The notes under the pieces were generated by a model. The model ran no database searches. It was not told the origin of the DNA and saw only the letters and a list, made by a program, of their open reading frames with translations. 64,000 nucleotides of DNA from SKZT01 sp964478625. GTDB lineage: Bacteria > Desulfobacterota > Desulfobacteria > Desulfobacterales > SKZT01. The translations under genes were made by a program, and so were the position numbers. The stretch's first letter is position 1. The number at the start of each line of letters is the position of its first letter. Positions 27,703 to 36,204 of this stretch are shown piece by piece. Where the stretch lies: the NCBI GenBank assembly GCA_964478625.1, contig CAYZJH010000002.1, positions 62,001 to 126,000 on the forward strand, given 5' to 3'.

Positions 27703-28488
27703 TTAATTTTTCAGGTGTTTTTCGGCGTTTCGAACCGCCATCACCAAAGATTTTACCTTTTCCGGATCTTTTTTAAATCGGACGATTTTTCCGAGATTAT
27801 TTTGAGCATTGGTGAGGGTACAGCTGTCGATACCTGCCGGACCCACTTTTAAAATACCATCATATGCATTTTCAGGTGAAATTCCACCTGCCAAAATCAC
27901 GGGTATTTTGCTGCGTTTAACCAGTTTTGATGCCGTGTCCCAGTCGCAAGTTTTTCCGGTAATCCCGATAAAGCCCTCCACTGGTTGCGATTCTGTGTTT
28001 TGGCCATGAATCATAAAGGTGTCTGTAAGAAAAAAGTCGCTTAGCGGTTCGAAAAGTTCGGCCACTTTCATGGATGGAACCCGGTTTGTGAATCCTGCCG
28101 GAGGGATTGGAATGGAACGAATGATTTTAATTTTGGGGAATTTGTCTTTGATGGTTCTTTGAAGGTCAGTCAGATGGTTGACCATACCGGAATTTAAATC
28201 ATAATGTTGCATATTTTTTGGTTCAACAAGCATTTCACAAAAATGAATCATGTCCGGGCAATAATAGTCCAGCGCTTTAAATATGGTATACGGATCATTA
28301 AAAAGCGGTATAAGGCTGCTTTTGGCACCATGCTCATGAACCGTATTGACGGTATCCTTGATCACTGACGATTTCCAGTCCTGATGGTTCAGCAGCACGC
28401 TTCCGATATGATCCACTCCAAGAGCAGCCATGGAAGAAGCCTCTTCAGGTGTTTGAATTTCATAAATCTGAATCAGGACCTTTTTCAT
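27703..28488 (-). CDS. TrpF-like (phosphoribosylanthranilate isomerase fold) TIM-barrel protein
   Basis: This roughly 261-residue TIM barrel has the PRAI-like phosphate-binding end VILAGGISPENAYDGI and GPAGIDSCTLTNA. Canonical TrpF starts with KICGIT, whose Cys is the catalytic base; here the first strand reads VLIQIYEIQTPEEA, with no Cys. The usual isomerase chemistry is therefore doubtful. No other trp genes are nearby. The start is uncertain: 28488 is chosen because it begins the first barrel strand, while in-frame starts at 28560 and GTG 28608 would add residues overlapping the guaA promoter region. It could be a PRAI-family enzyme of different specificity. Confidence 0.72.
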   Translation of the reverse strand: MKKVLIQIYEIQTPEEASSMAALGVDHIGSVLLNHQDWKSSVIKDTVNTVHEHGAKSSLIPLFNDPYTIFKALDYYCPDMIHFCEMLVEPKNMQHYDLNSGMVNHLTDLQRTIKDKFPKIKIIRSIPIPPAGFTNRVPSMKVAELFEPLSDFFLTDTFMIHGQNTESQPVEGFIGITGKTCDWDTASKLVKRSKIPVILAGGISPENAYDGILKVGPAGIDSCTLTNAQNNLGKIVRFKKDPEKVKSLVMAVRNAEKHLKN

Positions 28489-28534
28489 TTTTACAGATTC
28501 CCAATGCATCAACGGTTTAAGGCCAAAATAGGAT

Positions 28535-28563
28535 TTGACATTTTGCGAAAGGTCTAACATATT
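28535..28563 (+). promoter_or_regulatory. Possible guaA promoter with an inverted repeat
   Basis: TTGACA at 28535-28540 is followed after 17 bases by CATATT (28558-28563, 4 of 6 matches), pointing at guaA. A perfect 8-bp inverted repeat (TTGCGAAA 28543-28550, TTTCGCAA 28572-28579) spans the -10 and could be an operator or a leader hairpin. No purine riboswitch core was recognised. Confidence 0.4.
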
Positions 28564-28610
28564 CACTTTGTTTTCGCAATCGTTTAAGCATATATGAAAA
28601 GAGGACACCC

Positions 28611-30140
28611 ATGATACTTATTATTGATTTCGGATCCCAATATAACCAGTTGATTGCTCGCAGAGTGCGGGAATGCAATGTGTTTTGCCGGATCGAACCC
28701 CCCTGGATAGAACTGGAGAAAATCAAAGAACTCAATCCCGACGGCATTATCCTTTCAGGGGGCCCCGCAAGCGTTTATGAAAACGCAAGTCCCAAAGCCG
28801 ATCCTGGAATTTTTAATCTGGGAATTCCTGTTTTGGGCATATGTTATGGCCTTCAGTTTATGGTCCATACCCTGGGCGGCAGGGTAAACAGAGCACAAAA
28901 GCGGGAATATGGGTTTGCATCTTTAGACATTCTCAATCACAACGGATTATATCACAATATCGATAAAATCACCCAATGCTGGATGAGTCACGGCGATTCA
29001 ATCGAAAGCATCCCGGAAGGGTTTAAAATTGATGCCTCTACGGAAAATACCAAGGTGGCGTCCTGCTTCAACCCTGAAAAAAAGTTATACGGTCTTCAGT
29101 TTCATCCAGAGGTGCACCACACACCCAAAGGCAAAGAAATTATTCGTAATTTTCTTTATGACATATGTCACTGCAAACGCTCATGGACCATGAAAGCTTT
29201 TGCAAAAGAGGCAATCCAAGAAATCAGGGAAACCGTCAAAGATGCCAAGGTCATTTTGGGGTTGAGCGGAGGTGTGGATTCATCTGTGGTTGCGCTTCTA
29301 GTCCATAAAGCAATTGGCGACCATTTAACCTGTATTTTTGTAGATAACGGATTGTTACGAAAAGACGAAGCCCGTAAAATAAAAGTGGTTCTCAAACAAC
29401 ATTTGAAAATCAACATCCGATTTGTCAATGCAGGAAATCTTTTTCTAAAAAAACTGGAAAAGGTAATAGATCCTGAAAAGAAACGAAAAATTATCGGAAA
29501 AGTTTTCATGGATGTATTCGAGGCCGAGGCCAAAAAGATCGACGGCGTTCAATTTCTGGCTCAGGGAACGCTTTATCCCGATGTCATCGAATCCGTATCG
29601 GCTTTCGGAGGTCCATCCGCCGTGATCAAGTCTCATCATAATGTCGGAGGCCTTCCCAAAAAGATGAAACTCAAACTGGTGGAACCTTTGAAATATCTGT
29701 TCAAGGATGAAGTGAGGCGCCTTGGAAAAACTCTTGGACTTCCTGATGAACTGACCTGGCGCCAGCCTTTTCCTGGTCCGGGACTGGCTATACGAATCAT
29801 TGGAAACATTACCCGTCAAAGACTTTCAGTTCTCAGGGAAGTGGATGCTATCCTGCTTGAAGAAATTCGTGAAGCCGGTTACTATAAAAAACTCTGGCAA
29901 TCATTTGCCGTGCTTCTCCCGTTAAAAAGCGTGGGCATAATGGGTGACCAGAGAACATATGAAAATATTATCGCTGTTCGTGCAGTCAATTCCATTGATG
30001 CCATGACAGCTGACTGGGCCCGCCTTCCCCATCATTTGCTGGCAAAAATTTCAAACCGAATTATCAACGAAGTCAGAGGGGTCAATCGGGTCGTTTATGA
30101 TATCAGCTCCAAACCACCTTCCACAATCGAATGGGAATAG
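28611..30140 (+). CDS. guaA: GMP synthase (glutamine-hydrolysing)
   Basis: This 509-residue enzyme has an N-terminal class I glutaminase domain (nucleophile Cys in GICYGLQ, His-x-Glu in QFHPEVHH), the ATP-pyrophosphatase PP-loop (LGLSGGVDSS) and a C-terminal dimerisation domain ending PPSTIEWE. It converts XMP to GMP. A GAGGA ribosome binding site precedes the ATG. Its TAG stop overlaps the ribosome binding site of the next gene. Confidence 0.97.
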   Translation: MILIIDFGSQYNQLIARRVRECNVFCRIEPPWIELEKIKELNPDGIILSGGPASVYENASPKADPGIFNLGIPVLGICYGLQFMVHTLGGRVNRAQKREYGFASLDILNHNGLYHNIDKITQCWMSHGDSIESIPEGFKIDASTENTKVASCFNPEKKLYGLQFHPEVHHTPKGKEIIRNFLYDICHCKRSWTMKAFAKEAIQEIRETVKDAKVILGLSGGVDSSVVALLVHKAIGDHLTCIFVDNGLLRKDEARKIKVVLKQHLKINIRFVNAGNLFLKKLEKVIDPEKKRKIIGKVFMDVFEAEAKKIDGVQFLAQGTLYPDVIESVSAFGGPSAVIKSHHNVGGLPKKMKLKLVEPLKYLFKDEVRRLGKTLGLPDELTWRQPFPGPGLAIRIIGNITRQRLSVLREVDAILLEEIREAGYYKKLWQSFAVLLPLKSVGIMGDQRTYENIIAVRAVNSIDAMTADWARLPHHLLAKISNRIINEVRGVNRVVYDISSKPPSTIEWE

Positions 30141-30146
30141 GAGGAT

Positions 30147-31052
30147 ATGGTAAAAAAAAAATCTGATGAATTTCAAATCGGTTTTTCAGAAAACGAACCC
30201 ATAGATGATAACTCCGTTATGCGTGAAGAAATTATAGAGCAGCGCATAGAGAAGCTCAGTACGCGGGTTACCTTGATTGCAATACTGGTGCCGGTGCTCA
30301 TTTTCGTTATATTCACCTTTGCTTACCTGGATATTAAACAGCGGATTTTCAGCATGCACGATACAGGTGTGGATGAAGTTCAAAAACTTTCCCGTGACCT
30401 GGAGTCAAAATTTTCTTCATTATCCGTAAGGTTTGCTAAATTTGAAGATTCTTTTGCCGAGCGTGAAGCCTCCCTGAGAGGTCTTGAAGAATCGTTCGCC
30501 AAAAAAATCGCTCCCCTGGAAAAAACATTGGTATCGTTGGAAAATTCCATGAAAGATATGAAAAAGAACATTCAGGAGTCGGAAAAAAATATCCGGGAAA
30601 TCACGGCAATCCAGGCGGATAAGATCGATAAAAAAGAGGTCGAGAGCAAAATCGCAGCCATGGAAAAATCGTTGGAGACTGCTCATAAAGACATGGAGAC
30701 CGTGATGTCCCAGATGAAAGCACTGGATACGAATATTAAAAGTGAGCTTAAACTTCTCACCGATTATCTGGGAAAGGAAAAAAAACGGCTTGATGAGATC
30801 GCCGGCACATCCGATGCATTATCCCAAGACATGAAAAATGTGAGGTCACAATTTCAGGTATTATCCAAAAAGGCTGATGGGTTTGTGCATGCCGATCAAT
30901 TGCCCTTGGCTGTGGAAAAGGCAAGGCTACAGCTGAAAGTGGCTCTGGATGAGGCGGTAATGAAGATGCAAAATCGCATGGATACCCTGGAAAAGCAGAT
31001 TTCTTCACTGTCATCACAATCCGGCACGATTCTGGAGAGGAATCTTCAATGA
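30147..31052 (+). CDS. Membrane-anchored coiled-coil protein of unknown function
   Basis: This 301-residue protein has a charged cytoplasmic N-terminus (1-40), one membrane helix (about 41-60, VTLIAILVPVLIFVIFTFAY) and a long, almost continuous coiled coil (about 80-300) rich in Lys, Glu and Leu heptads, placed on the far side of the membrane. It follows guaA by 6 nt with AGGAGG as ribosome binding site, so the two are co-transcribed. No enzymatic motif is visible. A structural or chemoreceptor-like spacer role is possible but unsupported. Confidence 0.75.
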   Translation: MVKKKSDEFQIGFSENEPIDDNSVMREEIIEQRIEKLSTRVTLIAILVPVLIFVIFTFAYLDIKQRIFSMHDTGVDEVQKLSRDLESKFSSLSVRFAKFEDSFAEREASLRGLEESFAKKIAPLEKTLVSLENSMKDMKKNIQESEKNIREITAIQADKIDKKEVESKIAAMEKSLETAHKDMETVMSQMKALDTNIKSELKLLTDYLGKEKKRLDEIAGTSDALSQDMKNVRSQFQVLSKKADGFVHADQLPLAVEKARLQLKVALDEAVMKMQNRMDTLEKQISSLSSQSGTILERNLQ

Positions 31053-31117
31053 GGCTCAATGGAGTAGTCAGCCTGAGTTATGAATCAGTTTGGGGTCGGC
31101 CTTGACCGCGCGGAGGG

Positions 31118-31852
31118 CTAACACCTTAACATTTGCTCAATCCTTTGGACATCCTCAACAAGATCGACTTCGGGCGAATCATATTCAGTCACAATGATCC
31201 TGATCTTATGACCATACTCAAGTGCGCGAAGCTGCTCTAGTTTTTCAATTTTTTCCAGACGCCCCTCCGGCAGGTTCCTGAAGATATCCAGGTACTGTTT
31301 CCTGTAGGCATATACCCCCAGATGTTTGTAAGTTTCAAAATCGACTGAGCGATCCCGCCCAAATGGAATGGGAGATCTCGAAAAATAAAGGGCGAATCCT
31401 TTTTGATCAAAGGTTACCTTAACATCTTTGGGATTGATGATTTCCTCCTTGCGAACAATTTTAAAAGCCAGAGTGCTCATTTCGATTTCAGGATCTTCGG
31501 AAAATGGTCTGACCACATCATCAAGACATCGGGGGTCAATAAGGGGTTGGTCTCCTTGAACATTGACAACGATATCCAGCGGAGAAAGGCCCATTTTTTC
31601 AGCAGCTTCAGCAACCCGGTCCGTACCGGAACGATGTTGATTTGATGTCATGATGACCTCCCCGCCGAAGGAACGGACGGATTCGGCGATCCGGTCGTCA
31701 TCAGTGGCAACGACTACGCGGCTGATTTTTCCGGCCATTGTGGAGTTTTCATAAACCCTTTGAATCATAGGCTTATCGCATATTTTCACCAAAGGTTTTC
31801 CTTCGAATCGTTTCGATTGGTATCTAGCAGGAATGATAACAACGCTTTTCAT
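31118..31852 (-). CDS. kdsB: 3-deoxy-manno-octulosonate cytidylyltransferase (CMP-KDO synthetase)
   Basis: This 244-residue nucleotidyltransferase has the N-terminal VVIIPARYQSKRFEGKPL motif, VVVATDDDRI, and VNVQGDQPLID, all diagnostic of KdsB. It activates KDO with CTP for lipopolysaccharide inner-core synthesis, confirming a Gram-negative outer membrane. GGAG about 12 nt upstream supports the ATG at 31852. It is convergent with the coiled-coil gene, and no other KDO gene is in the window. Confidence 0.95.
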   Translation of the reverse strand: MKSVVIIPARYQSKRFEGKPLVKICDKPMIQRVYENSTMAGKISRVVVATDDDRIAESVRSFGGEVIMTSNQHRSGTDRVAEAAEKMGLSPLDIVVNVQGDQPLIDPRCLDDVVRPFSEDPEIEMSTLAFKIVRKEEIINPKDVKVTFDQKGFALYFSRSPIPFGRDRSVDFETYKHLGVYAYRKQYLDIFRNLPEGRLEKIEKLEQLRALEYGHKIRIIVTEYDSPEVDLVEDVQRIEQMLRC

Positions 31853-32455
31853 GTAATAAGGTTTACTCCTTAACTTCTTTTTAGGTTATTGTGTTGTTCC
31901 GGCCTGAAATAATTATCCTCTTAAATCCGGTGGTATTGAAAAGTTAGGCACGGTATCCTAAGACATGATCATGGGCCGATGGATCATTTTTCTCCGCCAT
32001 TAGCAACATTTATTATACCATGAGCTTTTACTTTTCCATACAGTATTTTCCGGAACAGAAAAAGTTGACAGTCTTAAGTTCTGATAAGTACTTGGAATTA
32101 ATTGTTATCAATTTTATTGTATCGTCATTCCGGCAAAGCCTTTCCCGGACTTGAACCGGGAGCCGGGCACGAAGCGAAGCGTTTCAGTGCTATCCAGATG
32201 GATTAAGGAAGCTTGTTTTTCTGGATGCCGGATCAAGTCCGGCATGACGGAGAACTTTGTGCTGTCTGGAGAAAAACAAAAACCTTGTAATGAACTTGAC
32301 CGGGTTACCTCCTTAACATGATATTTGATTCTGATAATTGATTCTTGATATGATTTTTTAAAGCTTGTAAAATATTTTTAATATTTTTTGTGATAGCTAT
32401 ATGGGAAAGGAGTTCGATAACCGATTTTTGAAAAATGTTAAAGGGTTAAACATCT
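31853..32455. other. Long intergenic region between kdsB and dapL
   Basis: This 603-base gap separates divergent genes. It contains the palindromic repeat at 32122-32252. A GGAAAGGAG at about 32403-32411 looks like a ribosome binding site but is not followed by an open frame; dapL itself has only a weak AAGGG upstream. An AT-rich run at about 32340-32400 probably holds the dapL promoter. No riboswitch fold, including a lysine one, was recognised. Confidence 0.4.
32122..32252. repeat. Palindromic intergenic repeat (REP-like)
   Basis: The outer arms TCGTCATTCCGG (32122-32133) and CCGGCATGACGGA (32239-32251) are imperfect inverse complements. Each arm has its own small palindrome: CCCGG-ACTTGAA-CCGGG (32144-32160) and GCCGGA-TCAAG-TCCGGC (32227-32243). 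Sequences of the CCGGACTTGATCCGG type are dispersed in many bacterial genomes. The roughly 130-base unit could be a non-autonomous mobile element or a REP pair. No gene lies inside it. Confidence 0.6.
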
Positions 32456-33676
32456 ATGATCAAAATCAATGAGAATTACCTCAAGTTGAATGCCTCCTAT
32501 TTGTTTGCTGATATTGCCCGGAGAGTCGCCGCTTTTCAGGATTTGAATCCTGAAAAGGAAATCATTAAATTGGGTATCGGGGATGTTACCCGGGCACTTC
32601 CGAAAGCATGTGTCGATGCCTTCCACAAGGCGGTGGATGAGATGGCTTCGGACAGCACTTTCAGGGGATACGGCCCGGAGCAGGGATACCCGTTTTTGCG
32701 GGAAATCATTTCACAGGAGGATTACAAGGCCAGGGGGGCGGATATCGATGCTGATGAGATTTTTATCAGTGACGGTGCCAAGTGTGATACCGGAAATATC
32801 CAGGAAATATTTTCAACAGATACCAGGGTGGCCATACCCGACCCGGTCTATCCGGTTTATCTGGACACGAATGTCATGGCAGGCAGAACCGGAGATTTTT
32901 TTGATGGCCGATACCAGGGCATCTATTATCTTGAGGGCACCCATGAAAACGGATTTGTCCCCGAGCTTCCCGAAAAACCGGTGGATCTTATTTATCTTTG
33001 TTATCCCAACAACCCTACCGGAGCTACCATCAGCAAAGAGCGTCTTGCCGAGTGGGTCGGTTATGCAAAAGAAAATAGAGCCTTGATTTTGTATGATGCA
33101 GCCTATGAAGCATTTATCCGTGATGATTCGGTTCCAAAAACCATATATGAAATTGATGGTGCCAGGGAAGTGGCCATTGAATTTCGAAGCTTTTCAAAAA
33201 CTGCCGGATTTACGGGAACCCGATGCGCCTTTACCGTCGTGCCCAAAAATTGCATGGCCTACGATGGGCAAGGCGCCAAACACCCCTTACTCCCTTTGTG
33301 GAACCGGCGTCATGCCACCAAATTTAACGGTGTATCCTACCCGGTGCAAAAAGCTGCCGAAGCAGTTTACAGCCCTGAAGGTAAGATTCAGGTAAAAGAA
33401 CTGATTGATTATTACATGAATAATGCACACCTGATTCGAAGGGAGATGATGGAAATGGGATATGAGTGTGTCGGCGGAGACAATTCTCCTTATGTATGGA
33501 TCAACGGAAAGCAGGACTCCTGGGATTTTTTTGACCTCCTGCTTAACAAGGCCGGGGTGGTATGTACCCCTGGGGCAGGGTTCGGTAAATGCGGCGAAGG
33601 GTATATCCGTATCAGTGCATTTAACAGTCATGAGAATGTTCAAAAAGCGTTAACAAGAATCTGGGAGGTTTTATAA
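32456..33676 (+). CDS. dapL: LL-diaminopimelate aminotransferase
   Basis: This 406-residue class I/II PLP aminotransferase has IKLGIGDVTRALP near the N-terminus, the FISDGAKCDTGNIQ segment characteristic of DapL, CYPNNPTGA and the PLP Lys in SFSKTAGFTGTRC. It converts tetrahydrodipicolinate directly to LL-diaminopimelate, bypassing the succinyl and acetyl routes, for lysine and peptidoglycan. It is a frequent choice in Desulfobacterota. The start has only a weak AAGGG site. It is followed by the ilv attenuator, so it is probably transcribed separately. Confidence 0.94.
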   Translation: MIKINENYLKLNASYLFADIARRVAAFQDLNPEKEIIKLGIGDVTRALPKACVDAFHKAVDEMASDSTFRGYGPEQGYPFLREIISQEDYKARGADIDADEIFISDGAKCDTGNIQEIFSTDTRVAIPDPVYPVYLDTNVMAGRTGDFFDGRYQGIYYLEGTHENGFVPELPEKPVDLIYLCYPNNPTGATISKERLAEWVGYAKENRALILYDAAYEAFIRDDSVPKTIYEIDGAREVAIEFRSFSKTAGFTGTRCAFTVVPKNCMAYDGQGAKHPLLPLWNRRHATKFNGVSYPVQKAAEAVYSPEGKIQVKELIDYYMNNAHLIRREMMEMGYECVGGDNSPYVWINGKQDSWDFFDLLLNKAGVVCTPGAGFGKCGEGYIRISAFNSHENVQKALTRIWEVL

Positions 33677-33771
33677 AATTTTTTAATGGTGCATTGCCAC
33701 AAAAAAGGCTTGACAAGTTTTTCCATGACTGGTAACCAGATTAGAAAAATCAATTCAAAAATCAGGTTTTT

Positions 33772-33873
33772 ATGAATAGGGTTTTAGCCATTATCAGCAT
33801 TGTAGTACTTATTATTATCGGCCTCGTAGTAGGGATACTTCCCTGCCGCGAGGATGGGCTGATAATGGCATAA
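33772..33873 (+). CDS. Branched-chain amino acid leader peptide of the ilvB operon
   Basis: This 33-codon frame starts at ATG 33772 and ends at TAA 33871-33873. By count it contains 8 Ile, 5 Val and 5 Leu codons, with runs such as IVVLIIIGLVVGIL, far above expectation. The ribosome should stall there when any of these amino acids is short. It lies about 100 nt before ilvB and inside the hairpin system described at 33787-33941. The ribosome binding site (CAGG) is weak. It corresponds in principle to the leader peptides of enterobacterial ilv operons, without evident sequence homology. Confidence 0.85.
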   Translation: MNRVLAIISIVVLIIIGLVVGILPCREDGLIMA

Positions 33874-33941
33874 ACTGTAATAGCCGAAAAAACTTTAAAA
33901 TCCGTTATCAGCCCAATAGGAGCTGGTAGCGGATTTTTTTT
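33787..33941 (+). promoter_or_regulatory. Transcription attenuator of the ilvB operon
   Basis: Four segments form mutually exclusive hairpins. Segment 1 GCCATTATCAGC (33787-33798) is a perfect inverse complement of segment 2 GCTGATAATGGC (33858-33869). Segment 2 (33856-33868) also pairs with segment 3 CCGTTATCAGCCC (33902-33914) with one G-U, which would break the terminator. Segment 3 otherwise pairs with segment 4 as the terminator. A ribosome stalled on Ile/Val/Leu codons would cover segment 1, free segment 2 and allow the antiterminator. A nested hairpin (CCTCG...CGAGG, about 33822-33853) may pause polymerase. Upstream, TTGACA (33710-33715) and the palindrome CTGGTAACCAG (33729-33739) mark the probable promoter/operator. 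Confidence 0.85.
33895..33941 (+). terminator. Intrinsic terminator of the ilv attenuator
   Basis: The stem AATCCGTTATCAGC (about 33899-33912) pairs with GCTGGTAGCGGATT (33922-33935), with two G-U pairs allowed, across a short loop, followed by a run of eight T's from about 33934. It ends 29 nt before the ilvB ATG. Formation depends on the leader translation state. Confidence 0.85.
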
Positions 33942-33969
33942 GGGTAATAAATAAGCGAAAGGAAATCTC

Positions 33970-35655
33970 ATGGAGTTAACTGGTGCGCAAATCCTGATCA
34001 AATTGCTGAAGGAAGAGGGAGTGAAAACCATTTTCGGGTATCCCGGAGGTGTGGTAATTGATATTTATGACGAACTGATGAAATCGGATATCCGGCACGT
34101 TCTTGTTCGTCATGAGCAAGGGGCAGTACATGCGGCCGACGGTTACGCAAGGGCCACCGGCGGGGTCGGCGTGTGCCTGGTGACATCCGGTCCCGGAGCG
34201 ACAAACACTGTTACGGGTATTGCTTCAGCTTACATGGATTCTATACCGGTTGTGGTTTTTACGGGTCAGGTGCCGGTTCATTTGATCGGAAACGATGCAT
34301 TTCAGGAAGTCGATATTGTTGGAATTACCAGGCCTTGTACAAAGCACAATTTTCTGGTTAAAAGCACTGAGGAGCTGGCTCAAACAATAAAAGAAGCTTT
34401 TCATATCGCTCGATCCGGTCGTCCGGGTCCGGTTCTTGTGGATATTCCCAAAAATGTTTCCAACACCCGAATCAAATATAAGGCACCCGGACCGGTTAAG
34501 CTCAGGACCTATAATCCTACCTACAAGCCGAATAAGCGGCAATTGCAAAAAGTGGTGGATCTCATCAAGACTGCGGAAAAACCAGTGATCTTTGCAGGTG
34601 GAGGAGTTATTTTATCTAAAGCGTCGGAGGAACTGACCAAACTGGCCAGAAAAACACGTATCCCCGTAACCACAACGCTTATGGGCCTGGGCGGATTTCC
34701 AGGAACAGATCCCTTATGGCTGGGAATGATCGGAATGCACGGGACATATCGTGCCAATATGTCCACAGCCCATTGCGATCTTTTTCTTTCCGTAGGTGTT
34801 CGTTTTGATGACCGGGTAACTGGAAAAACGGACACTTTTGCTTCTCAGGCACAGATCGTTCATATTGACATCGATCCCACTTCGATCCGGAAAAATATTC
34901 CTGTGGCTGTTCCTGTTGTCGGAGATTGCAAATGTACATTGGAGGAACTCAATGAGATGCTCAATGGAATTGATCTGGGAAATGTAGAAAAAAAGCGGAA
35001 ACCCTGGCTCGACCAGATTCAGGCATGGAAATCCACCAATCCTTTGGCGTATCACCAGGAAAATACCATCAAACCGCAGTATGTTGTGGAAAAACTCTAT
35101 GAACTGACCAAAGGCCAGGCCATCATTACCACGGAAGTAGGCCAGAACCAGATGTGGGCTGCCCAGTACTATCACTTTGACAAACCCAACCATTTTATTA
35201 CCTCAGGAGGTCTCGGGGTTATGGGATTCGGCCTTCCTGCGGCCATTGGTGCTCAATTGGCCCGCCCTGACAGTCTTGTTGTGGATATTGCAGGTGACGG
35301 CAGCATCCAGATGAATATCCAGGAAATGGCCACCGCGGTTCAATGTAACCTGCCGGTCAAAGTGGTGATTTTAAATAACGGGTATCTCGGCATGGTCAGA
35401 CAGTGGCAGCAGTTGTTTTATGATAAACGATATGCCTGTACCTGCATGGAACATGCCCCTGATTTTGTCAAACTTGCCGAAGCCTACGGTGCCACCGGGT
35501 TCAGAGCCAAAAAGCCCGAAGAGGTGGAAGATGTTCTTAAAAAAGGTCTTTCGACCCCCGGACCGGTTATCATGGACTTTGTGGTGGAAAAGGAAGAATG
35601 TGTCTACCCCATGGTTCCGGCAGGCGCCCCCATTACTGAAATGTTGCTGGTTTAA
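33970..35655 (+). CDS. ilvB: Acetolactate synthase large subunit
   Basis: This 561-residue ThDP enzyme has the three expected domains: N-terminal pyrimidine-binding (YPGGVVIDIYDEL, HEQGAVHAADGYAR), central FAD/regulatory region, and C-terminal diphosphate-binding domain with GDGSIQMN and NNGYLGMVRQWQ. It makes acetolactate (Val/Leu) and acetohydroxybutyrate (Ile). A GAAAGGAAA ribosome binding site precedes the ATG. It is the first structural gene after the attenuator and is followed 20 nt later by its small subunit. Confidence 0.97.
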   Translation: MELTGAQILIKLLKEEGVKTIFGYPGGVVIDIYDELMKSDIRHVLVRHEQGAVHAADGYARATGGVGVCLVTSGPGATNTVTGIASAYMDSIPVVVFTGQVPVHLIGNDAFQEVDIVGITRPCTKHNFLVKSTEELAQTIKEAFHIARSGRPGPVLVDIPKNVSNTRIKYKAPGPVKLRTYNPTYKPNKRQLQKVVDLIKTAEKPVIFAGGGVILSKASEELTKLARKTRIPVTTTLMGLGGFPGTDPLWLGMIGMHGTYRANMSTAHCDLFLSVGVRFDDRVTGKTDTFASQAQIVHIDIDPTSIRKNIPVAVPVVGDCKCTLEELNEMLNGIDLGNVEKKRKPWLDQIQAWKSTNPLAYHQENTIKPQYVVEKLYELTKGQAIITTEVGQNQMWAAQYYHFDKPNHFITSGGLGVMGFGLPAAIGAQLARPDSLVVDIAGDGSIQMNIQEMATAVQCNLPVKVVILNNGYLGMVRQWQQLFYDKRYACTCMEHAPDFVKLAEAYGATGFRAKKPEEVEDVLKKGLSTPGPVIMDFVVEKEECVYPMVPAGAPITEMLLV

Positions 35656-35675
35656 AACAGATAAGGAGTCTGATC

Positions 35676-36167
35676 ATGTTGGATGCGGATAAGCATGTGT
35701 TGTCGATTCTGGTGGACAATCAACCTGGGGTGTTATCCAGAATTTCAGGCCTTTTCAGCGGAAGAGGGTTTAATATTGAAAGTCTTTGTGTGGCCGTCAC
35801 TACAGACCCTACGGTTTCCAGGGTCACCCTGGTGACCAAAGCCAACCAGATGATCGTGGAGCAGATTAAAAAGCAACTGAATAAACTGATCAATGTCATC
35901 AAGGTCCATGAATTGACCGGATCTGCGTATGTTGAAAGGGAAATGGCTTTGATCAAGGTCCATGCCAAACCCGAATACCGGGCTGAAATATTGAGAATGG
36001 TGGATATTTTCCGTTGTAAGGTTGTTGATGTGGGGGCTGAACATTACACCATTGAGGTCACCGGTGATGAGGGTAAGCTGGAGGCAATATTAAGTCTGCT
36101 CAGGCCCATTGGGATTAAAGAAATTGCAAGAACCGGCATTATAGCCCTTTTTAGAGAACCAAAATAA
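35676..36167 (+). CDS. ilvH: Acetolactate synthase small (regulatory) subunit
   Basis: This 163-residue protein has an N-terminal ACT domain (LSILVDNQPGVLSRISGLFSGRGFNIESL) that binds valine for feedback inhibition, plus a second ACT-like domain (YRAEILRMVDIFRCKVVDVG). Length matches IlvH/IlvN long forms. AAGGAG precedes the ATG. It lies between ilvB and ilvC in the same transcription unit. Confidence 0.95.
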   Translation: MLDADKHVLSILVDNQPGVLSRISGLFSGRGFNIESLCVAVTTDPTVSRVTLVTKANQMIVEQIKKQLNKLINVIKVHELTGSAYVEREMALIKVHAKPEYRAEILRMVDIFRCKVVDVGAEHYTIEVTGDEGKLEAILSLLRPIGIKEIARTGIIALFREPK

Positions 36168-36204
36168 AATAAAAAATTTTTAACTCAAGAGCAAGGAGAT
36201 TTAA

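Noticed and set aside
31060..31117. Bidirectional terminator between the coiled-coil gene and kdsB
   Set aside because: Only a 4-bp GGTC/GACC stem without a T-run could be seen.
32280..32455. Lysine riboswitch before dapL
   Set aside because: The AT-rich leader lacks the conserved helices; dapL is more likely under a simple promoter.
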